Below, one piece after another: positions 57,498-64,000 of a DNA stretch of 64,000 nucleotides (the first letter of the stretch is position 1; each line of letters starts with the position of its first letter). A program made the position numbers and the translations under genes. The DNA is from Ephemerocybe angulata (taxonomy: Eukaryota > Basidiomycota > Agaricomycetes > Agaricales > Psathyrellaceae). The notes beneath the pieces are model-generated. The model made no database searches. It saw only the letters and a list, made by a program, of their open reading frames with translations, and had not been told where the DNA came from. The stretch spans positions 496,001 to 560,000 of the forward strand of contig JAACJK010000224.1 of NCBI GenBank assembly GCA_013368325.1, in the 5' to 3' direction.

Positions 57498-59799
57498 TCA
57501 CTCATCAAGCTCGGTCGTCAAGTCGATGACCTCGGACACGCCGGCAGGGATGGGAATAGTCAAATCAATGACTTCAGTCTTGTCGTTCGACATGGCTTCA
57601 GGGCTCGACACACTCAGAACACCATCAGCAGTCAACGAGGTCCCACCGGCGCCATCAGCGGTCAACGAGCTCCCACCGGCGCCATCAGCAGTCAACGAGA
57701 CACCACTGGCGCCATTGCCTGCCATCGAGCCACCACCCAATGTGCTGTGACCACCACCCTCACCCATCATCCCAGAGCTCAGCAACATGGCATCAACGGT
57801 GCTCAATATTCCACCAGCACCAGCGGAAAGCGAAGTCGACACTATGGTACTGGTTTCCAGGAGACCCATCGAAGAGGTGCCGGCGAATGACGACGAGGCC
57901 CTGCTGGCGGCTGATAAAGGGGTGCTGGCACAGGAAGGGCCTGCATCTGACGAGGTACCAGCAACCGTGCTGGGATTAGGGGCGCGTAGGGATGAACTGG
58001 GGAAGACAATATCAGTCAGCAACAACGGTGGTGAGTCCCATTCTCGTTCCTTCCCCTTCCCCTTCGACTGCCGTTTGACATGGCTATTTTGACCTTGGCC
58101 ACTATGTGCCCGCTTTTTCCCCCGCTTCCTCTCACTCTTATCCTCCAGGATCCACTCAGGTACCATGCAAACTGGAGCCCATACACGAACGACCACCGGC
58201 TTTGCTTCCGGCAGTTTCGGAAGCTCCAAGAACTCGCGCTGTGCTTCGGCAAGCATCTCCAAGAAAAGATCCTCCTCGAGAACCCCAAGACGGACACACA
58301 CTTCTTCTTTCGCTGGATTCAAGGCCTTCGTTTGGAGGGTTCTGCACGAATCGACATGGAGCCTGGATGACGATGGTCCAAAGGAAGACTGGCTTCTGTC
58401 CCAGATGCAGCGGTCCTGAAAGGCCACTTGAAGGGTAAGCAAGGGTTCAATCTTCCATGCGATTCCTGCACTCACCGACAGCATCAGCCGAAAAATGATA
58501 CCCTCCCACACATTTCTACGAAAAACGGTGCGCAGCTTCGAGCGGTTTCGGGACCAGCCTAACCTTTGCCTGCACAGGTCTACAATCTGCGGAACATTGG
58601 GCTGTTGGACCAACGACCAGTTGTCTGTGCTGGGAAGCCAGGCAGGATGGGTGAGAGATGTAGCTGGGTGCATGTACGCGTCAAGAGCCCCGGGAGTTGG
58701 GAATGAATTGATATGCTTTGCGAGCAGGTTTCTAGTACGAGTGCTGATGCCAAGGGTACGTGCATTTTCCGAGTTGAGGGCCGTAAGAGTTTGCTTACGC
58801 CACTCGTCGAGGGTACCTCCACCGTGCTCTTGCTTGAGGTGGTCACTAAAGCTACGCCCAATTGAGGAGCGAGCTATCTCGCACGCTGACGCTGTACCCC
58901 CACCGCGGAGCCCGCCACCATAATCACCACCGGCCACAAGCGCATAGAGCACCAATTGGCCATGATCAAGGCTAACCTTGTCAAGAACGCTCTCAGCCGT
59001 GTACAGTCTGAACTCGTCGAGCCTCCCTGTGTCCTTCTCTCGGGATGGGATGCTGTACAAAATGTCAGTATTTCTGTGCTATAGAGCTCGTAAATCAATT
59101 AGTGAGCTCACCTTCGCAGAATAGCTTGACCCCCAAATACCATTGAGTCACCGTCAGACGTCCATAGCGCGTCGATCATCTCCCACCGGTTAAGCAGGGC
59201 AAGCTCTGCCTCGGCTTCACCTGGAGCCTAGGCACCTGATTAGTACCAAGTATGTATGCCAGGGCTTTTGTATTTGCATACCTCGTGAACGTGGAAGCCG
59301 AAGGCTTCAATCATTCTCTGTGCATCATCCACCCACCAGACCTCTGACTGAGACTGAACCGTAATGCCTCGCTTCTTGGGCGGTCGGTTTGGGCCATCAA
59401 AAATGAAGATGAAGCTCGCTGGAATCTTCAAAAGCTGGGCTAATCGGAAGAAGAGGGGGCGAAGAGGCCCGCCAGCAAATTGGTGGTGTATGCCAGCGCT
59501 GTGCGCTCCGGCAATGCACTCGTCCATGAATGTCCTAGCCATGGCATGCGTAAGTTGAAATACAAATACAGTGAATTCATTAATCCATACCCCATGTCAA
59601 TGCCGACCTTAATGAGCTTCTTTATGTGGGGTTGAGAGTCAGATGACTTTAGAGTCATGTTTTTAATCGCAGCAGGGGTCAGAAATATCTTCGTCGACCC
59701 AGGCTGGAGGACCTAAATCAATTCCGGGCCAGGGTCACTTTGTGTTGCTCGGCGTGTTTTCTCTGCTCTACTCACAGGCCATAAATCGTTAATCCCCAT
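57498..59799 (-). CDS. XPG/GEN1-type structure-specific nuclease
   Basis: Multi-exon minus-strand gene of roughly 700 residues. The start MGINDLWP then VLQPGSTKIFLTPAAIKN is the XPG N-region with its functional N-terminal glycine. FRLAQLLKIPASFIFIFDGP and FGFHVHE follow. The I-region reads APGEAEAELALLN, then IDALWTSDGDSMVFGG, with the acidic metal ligands (E, E, D, D) in place. After it come LVLYALVAGGDY and GGLRGGGTASACEIARS, the helix-two-turn-helix region. The long C-terminal part is basic (KRKRGKKRAHS-like), then low complexity, with three tandem SLTADGAGG-like units and two SUMO-interaction-like motifs (EVIDLTIP, EVIDLTTELDE). The layout fits the GEN1/Yen1 Holliday-junction resolvase group more than FEN1 or EXO1. 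One exon boundary near 58430 is unsettled. Confidence 0.75.
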
Positions 59800-60052
59800 G
59801 ATGGTAGTGCATGCAGCGAAGGGTTGAAGTGGTAGACAATTAAAGGGCTGTGAAACACTCTATCCTGAGTCTGAGTCCTAGACTGTTGGTCAGCTATGAT
59901 CGAGACTGTACTCCACCGTTCGTCGAACCTCAGGCAACTGTTCCAACCCCAAAGGAGGCATGAGATTGGCAATGAATAGATGAATAGTAAAATTAAAATG
60001 CATCTACTGTTAGAAATAGCCTAGTTTATAGTAGTAATAAAGGATCTCGAGT

Positions 60053-61053
60053 TTAGGAGAAGCCCACAGAAGAGTCGATGATCTTTTGTATCCCAGAATT
60101 CTTGTCGCTGCCAAGAAAAGTGATGAACGCCCGTAGATTCTTCAGGTATGGGGCCGACTTTGAAGGAATGTCACACTTCTCCTTCAAGAACCGAAGTGCC
60201 CTTTCTTCATCCCAACCATCCTGAGCAATAAGACGGCGGACAAGATCGACGACCTTATCCCGGCGGACACCCTCAACTTTGAGGCCATTAGTATTCCGCC
60301 TCCAGCGAACACCCCAATGCTGCTTGAGCTCCTTGATAGAGAAGCACTGTCCAATACCATACTCATTCTCCATCCAAATATCCTTTAAGGATGGTGTTTG
60401 ATGCGATGAGGGTTTCCAATACCCATGGAACACTGGAAGCCACTCGCTGGCCCCACGGTTGGGTGAATCTTCGACCCATTCAAAAGCATTATGCTTTAGC
60501 TTTTCTTCGGATATCTTCTTTTCTAGGAGCGAGATTTCACGGACTTGGGCCGCTCGTGTTTCGAGCTTGGTACTGAGGGGAAAGGTTGCGTATGGATACA
60601 CAGTCCCACTCCCGCTGATAGCTGGAGTTCTTGGTGTAACACCAATTGGAGACTTGGAGGTCGAGATGTCTTCTTCATGAGTGCTGCCGTGATTCGTAGG
60701 GGTGAGATGAGTCGATGGTGATGGTGAGAGATGCACGCGCTTTGCGTGAGTTATTTTCACGGCGCGAGTCGATGGGATTGGGTTGCCTACACACATTAGT
60801 TGCTGTGAGTACGTGAGGTTAATGGTAAAATCAAACAAATGGACTCACTAGGGACAGTATATCTCTCCATAAGCGCTTCGGAGAACTTCCGTTTACCCGA
60901 CTTTTGTGAAGGAAGACAGTTCCCAAGAAGGTGAACGAGCTCAAAAAGGTCAGTCCGAAGTTCCTGGTTCTGAAGCTCAACCTCGCGTTGATGCGCACGA
61001 CAGGTGAGCACGGCAAAATGCTCACAAACAAAACCCAAAACACACACACACAA
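60053..61053 (-). CDS. GCR1_C-type DNA-binding protein
   Basis: The conserved part lies in the last exon: SLKDIWMENEYGIGQ, CFSIKELKQHWGVRWRRN, VEGVRRDKVVDLVRRLIAQ. This is the pattern of the GCR1_C domain (xLWxEYxxGxxGxxSIxxL ... WGxxWR ... RRxxI), known from yeast Gcr1/Msn1/Hot1-like regulators and from Crypton transposons. An upstream exon (about 61010-60845) supplies a leucine-rich helix (ELQNQELRTDLFELVHLLGN), a possible dimerisation helix, joined to PIPSTRAVKI. The 5' end is uncertain: the frame reaches a start-like codon near 61053, through low-quality sequence. A transcription-factor role is inferred; a domesticated Crypton remnant is an alternative. Confidence 0.55.
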
Positions 61054-61547
61054 GTTATTAGCCTCAAGGATGGAACTAAGGAAAAGCTATTCTCTTATTA
61101 CACTTAGTCTAGTGGCACTATAGATATATCTCTGAGGTCTAGGAAGGGTTGCTCGAGTTTCTCTGGCTGCGAGAGGCGGTACGGAGCGAGAAAGCGTTAA
61201 GTCCGACTGTTTTCGGCTGGCTGAATACGGAAAGGTTCACGTCGACACTTAGATTCTGGGTCCTCGGATATAGGCGAAAGGGTCACTGAAGTTATTTATA
61301 TTTTCGAGAATTTATACGATTTTTATACGATTTCTCGGAGCACGGGGAAGTCTCAGAATCGACTTAGGGGAAACGGGCGCTTAGGTGGGCGGCGGGCGCG
61401 CGCGCGGCTGACAAAGCACACGTGAGCTGATGGATCGGCGATCGCCGAGATGGATTGGGACGGGCGCTTGGACGATTGCTTGGACTCTTATGGGCTCGGC
61501 ACACGACGGTGAGTACTAATGCTCGTTCACGATAGGGCTAACTAGAT
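61054..61547. other. GC-variable spacer, nothing recognised
   Basis: No gene. It holds the repeated TTATACGATTTTTATACGATTT at about 61311-61332 and a GCGCGCGCGCGG run at about 61398. Confidence 0.4.
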
Positions 61548-62100
61548 CTAGGGCACGTATAGGTACACGGAGGAGACAACTGGGACGCTCGGGATAACAA
61601 TCGATCGACTTAAGGTAAGATCAACGACCGTAGACGTTGAGGGACGGTCAGGAACGCGAGGGGACGCGGGCTGAGGTCGAGGAGAAGGTCGGGGACCGGG
61701 GACAAGGACAGGTAAGTCTAAACGTTGGGGTGGTATTCGCTGATGTACTCTAAAACAGGTTTTGGTATATATGATCGAACGTAGAAGGAAAACCGAGGGC
61801 ACAGGCCCCAACACCAACACCGGTACAACACAGACGGACGCCCGTACGGGCTCTAGGTAAGTCTTCTCTTTTATTGTTCTCTGCTTCTTCTAGGGTTCTC
61901 GGGCTTCGCGCACGCATGGCGTCGCGATGCTGTGCTCGGATACGCGCTGCCGTGCGTCGGCAGACGCGTCTGGAAGGCTCGATTCCGAGGACCGAGGCAC
62001 GGACGTCTTCAACTGCCGCGTTCCACGCGTTCTCGTCCTCCAGAAACGGGGCACTGCTGTAGGGCTGAGGGTTCAGGATGGTACGCGCGTACCCCTGCAA
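61548..62100 (-). CDS. Weak gene candidate, no family
   Basis: A minus-strand frame (GYARTILNPQPYSSAPFLED, ENAWNAAVEDVRASVLG, RRTAARIRAQHRDAMRARS) can be joined by an 83-nt GTGTTG...TTTTAG intron, keeping frame, to a proline-rich end (RLDLPVLVPGPRPSPRPQP, SVPVVSSVYLYVP, stop). An acceptor-like TTGCAG just upstream suggests that earlier exons exist. A short plus-strand frame also splices in this interval, so the strand is not certain. Confidence 0.3.
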
Positions 62101-63149
62101 CAGGTACGTGTTATTCTGTCCCCCGGTTCACGATGGGTGCTGGTAGCCGATTACCCGTTCCTCTGACTCTGCTGATACAGTTGCACGCGTTCACTGAGGC
62201 TAGGGCTCGCACGACGGAAGCAACGGAAGGAGGTCTATGAGGGGCGCGGGAGATAGGCGCTTCACGGGCAGGTTTAGAACAAGTGGAGCAGCGGCGGGCA
62301 TCGGGCGTCTAAGTGCTCGATTAGGGTTTTTGGGTCAGCGCCGGCGGGGACGACTTGCCAGGTCCTCCTCGCCGTTGTACGTAGGTACGCATAGGTTGGC
62401 CTGGTATGTGAGTAGGTATACAAAATATACCTACTTACTGTTTCATGGGTTTCGGAGGTTTGGGCGGGCGCTTATACCAAGTGCCGCGCCCTTACCGTCC
62501 TAGTCTTCACGGGCCTTCGTATGGTCCCTAGCGCACACGCTTCGCCACTCCAGCGTACTCGAGGGGATACGGTGAGTTGGTAAATAGTGGTTACACTATT
62601 ATTGGTGACGGGGACGCGACCGCACCAGGTTCGACGAATATCTCTGACATTCGGCGCTTAATCGCGCAAATACGACGACGGTCGTATCATCTCCCCCCAT
62701 GACAGATCTTGACTGTCCCCAGTCACTAGTTCACGATGCCCGATCACGCAGTTCTTAACTGTATTCTGTATTCCTATCCCTGGTGAGCTTCTCTCGTTCT
62801 CGCTTCCCTAAGGATCCCATTGCTCCCGTGCTTCTGACGGCGGCTTGTTGCGCCTCACTCTGTCTCGTTTTAGCGCCCGCTTCTCAAATAGCACCCGGCA
62901 CAGTCTATCTTGCCTTCTTTTGACAGCTGTCTAAACTGACATTTGTCTAGATCTTTCACGCGTGTTGTCGTAATGTGGCACGCGTCTGTACTTCTTTCTC
63001 GAATTTCCGGTAAGATATTATCTCTATTTCTCTATGTCTCGGCATCTCCCTGGTTTCCAGGATCCGGATAAAAGACGAGTGAGTCTTTCTCTGCTTTCCA
63101 TCGACTCGTTCGTTTCAGTTCTCTCAGCAGCACTTCAGCTTCTCTAGCT
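62101..63149. other. Unassigned stretch with a perfect hairpin
   Basis: No gene was recognised. Short frames on the plus strand are not supported. A 10-bp inverted repeat lies at 62411-62435. The CT-rich right half (62780-63140) probably includes the promoter and leader of the gene at 63150. Confidence 0.4.
62411..62435. repeat. Perfect 10-bp inverted repeat
   Basis: AGTAGGTATA, a CAAAA loop, then TATACCTACT form a perfect hairpin. No gene or element boundary is evident beside it. Confidence 0.6.
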
Positions 63150-64000
63150 ATGGCCGACACTCTTCAATCCGCGCAAGGCTCCGCCGACTTTGCAGATGCA
63201 CGTTTCAGGCTCGACGTCGGCCCCCCTCAGCAAGTCTACGATGTTCTCATCGGGACTACACACGTCCCTGAGGTTCGCAACAAGATGGAGAGTATTGAGA
63301 CGGATATGGAGGCACTGGTACGTTTCGGTTCTATTCACGAGAACGTGTCCACTGACTCTTTGCCCTAGGTTACTCACGTCGAGGGTAGTCCTTACTACCT
63401 CGGTCATCCTCACCTCGGCGCCAAACTTGCTAAGCTCCAGGGCGTAATCGCGATTGGCGCGAAGCTCATTGGCCCAGGGGATCGCCCTTTGGTCGATCCT
63501 AGGCTTCGCGATCGCCTTTCTGAGCTCGTTACTAAGTCTCGCCGCATCAAGGTACGTTCAGGCCCACCCCTTTTCACTTACACTTTTTCTCTAATGATTT
63601 CTTCAGGATGGGAAGATGTTCCCGGGCGATCTCGATCCCCCTGCCTCGCGCTATGTGGGATATCGCGGCACTAAGCGCACTGTCAGTCCTTTTCACGACT
63701 GGTCTATTCCATACCCTCCTAACTGATCACTTCGCAGTACGGTCCTCCTGCGCAAGACACTCCCAACAAAACTCGAGTTGTTACTCAAGCTCTCGGGGCT
63801 TCCCAAGGTGCTCCGGCCACTACTGGTGCGTTCTTCTGTTCGCTGTCAGGCTCTGAGTCTTGTTTGCTCACTTTTCCTTTCAGACTGGCGTGCTCGCGGC
63901 ACTGGCGGCACTCCTCCCTCGGCCTCTGAGGTTCTTCGTCGGGGTCGCGACTTTCTCAGTCGGGAAGGCCAGTCCGACGGCCCCGAGGCTCGACTTGTCG
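63150..64000 (+). CDS. Unidentified multi-exon gene, 3' end outside window
   Basis: Five exons (63150-63317, 63369-63551, 63607-63681, 63738-63825, 63884 to the window edge) join in one frame with canonical GT-AG introns of 50-58 nt. The protein begins MADTLQSAQGSADFADARFR and continues VPEVRNKMESIETDMEAL, THVEGSPYYLGHPHLGAKLA, DPRLRDRLSELVTKSRRIKD, then DPPASRYVGYRG and a polar stretch (RVVTQALGASQGAP, SASEVLRRGRDFLSREGQS). No family is recognised. The regular phases and small introns favour a real gene. A Gag-like retroelement protein is possible but nothing specific supports it. Confidence 0.6.

Noticed and set aside
62560..63149. Long terminal repeat retrotransposon start
   Set aside because: No second repeat in the window, no primer-binding site and no polymerase; it cannot be supported here.
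1..64000. tRNA genes, rRNA genes, CRISPR arrays
   Set aside because: None seen: no convincing T-loop strings with matching stems, no rRNA-like sequence, no regularly spaced repeats.

Overview
The window reads as nuclear DNA of a filamentous basidiomycete, most likely an Agaricomycete. Genes are compact and split by many short (about 50-60 nt) GT-AG introns. The gene set is fungal (SPT5, SYF2, UPF3, CCT3, BRO1, MICOS subunits, F-box/LRR proteins, an HNH protein and small secreted proteins), and there is an APE-type LINE of the Tad/I kind. All exon models were built by eye from frame continuity and splice signals.

Layout. 1-1452: mostly non-genic, with one unassigned set of small exon-like blocks. 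1453-11370: ketopantoate reductase, an HNH protein, MIC12, BRO1, MIC10, a small membrane protein, and a TA-flanked inverted-repeat element lying 7 bp upstream of that last gene's start codon. 11371-29763: carboxylesterase, SPT5, a DJ-1 family protein, membrane-protein paralog A, a large low-complexity membrane protein, CCT3 and an F-box protein. 29764-32630: poorly conserved stretch with a tentative multi-exon gene and a diverged duplication. 32631-43543: F-box/LRR protein, SYF2, a multi-pass membrane protein with a C2-like tail, paralog B (inverted relative to A) and UPF3. 44416-46860: two signal-peptide genes, one with an RNase T1-like C-terminal half and one that looks broken and runs into a CCAGG-rich array.

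47342-56427: a complete LINE of about 9.1 kb, with a 14-bp perfect target-site duplication, a 26-nt poly(A) tail and an uninterrupted 1755-residue ORF2 (endonuclease, reverse transcriptase, RNase H, zinc finger). Its ORF1 is open only if two spliceosomal introns are removed, and both splices keep the frame exactly. Both proteins carry consensus PCNA-binding PIP boxes; the ORF1 one differs from that of p21 at a single position. This is the strongest candidate for something undescribed.

56442-64000: short direct repeats, an XPG/GEN1-type nuclease with two C-terminal SUMO-interaction-like motifs, a GCR1_C-type DNA-binding protein, a weak gene candidate, and the 5' part of an unidentified five-exon gene that runs off the end.

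Conserved genes are mostly in divergent or convergent pairs with short spacers (for example BRO1/MIC10 share 192 bp upstream). There is no operon logic. The clearest functional theme is mitochondrial inner-membrane organisation: MIC12 and MIC10 flank BRO1 within 5 kb.
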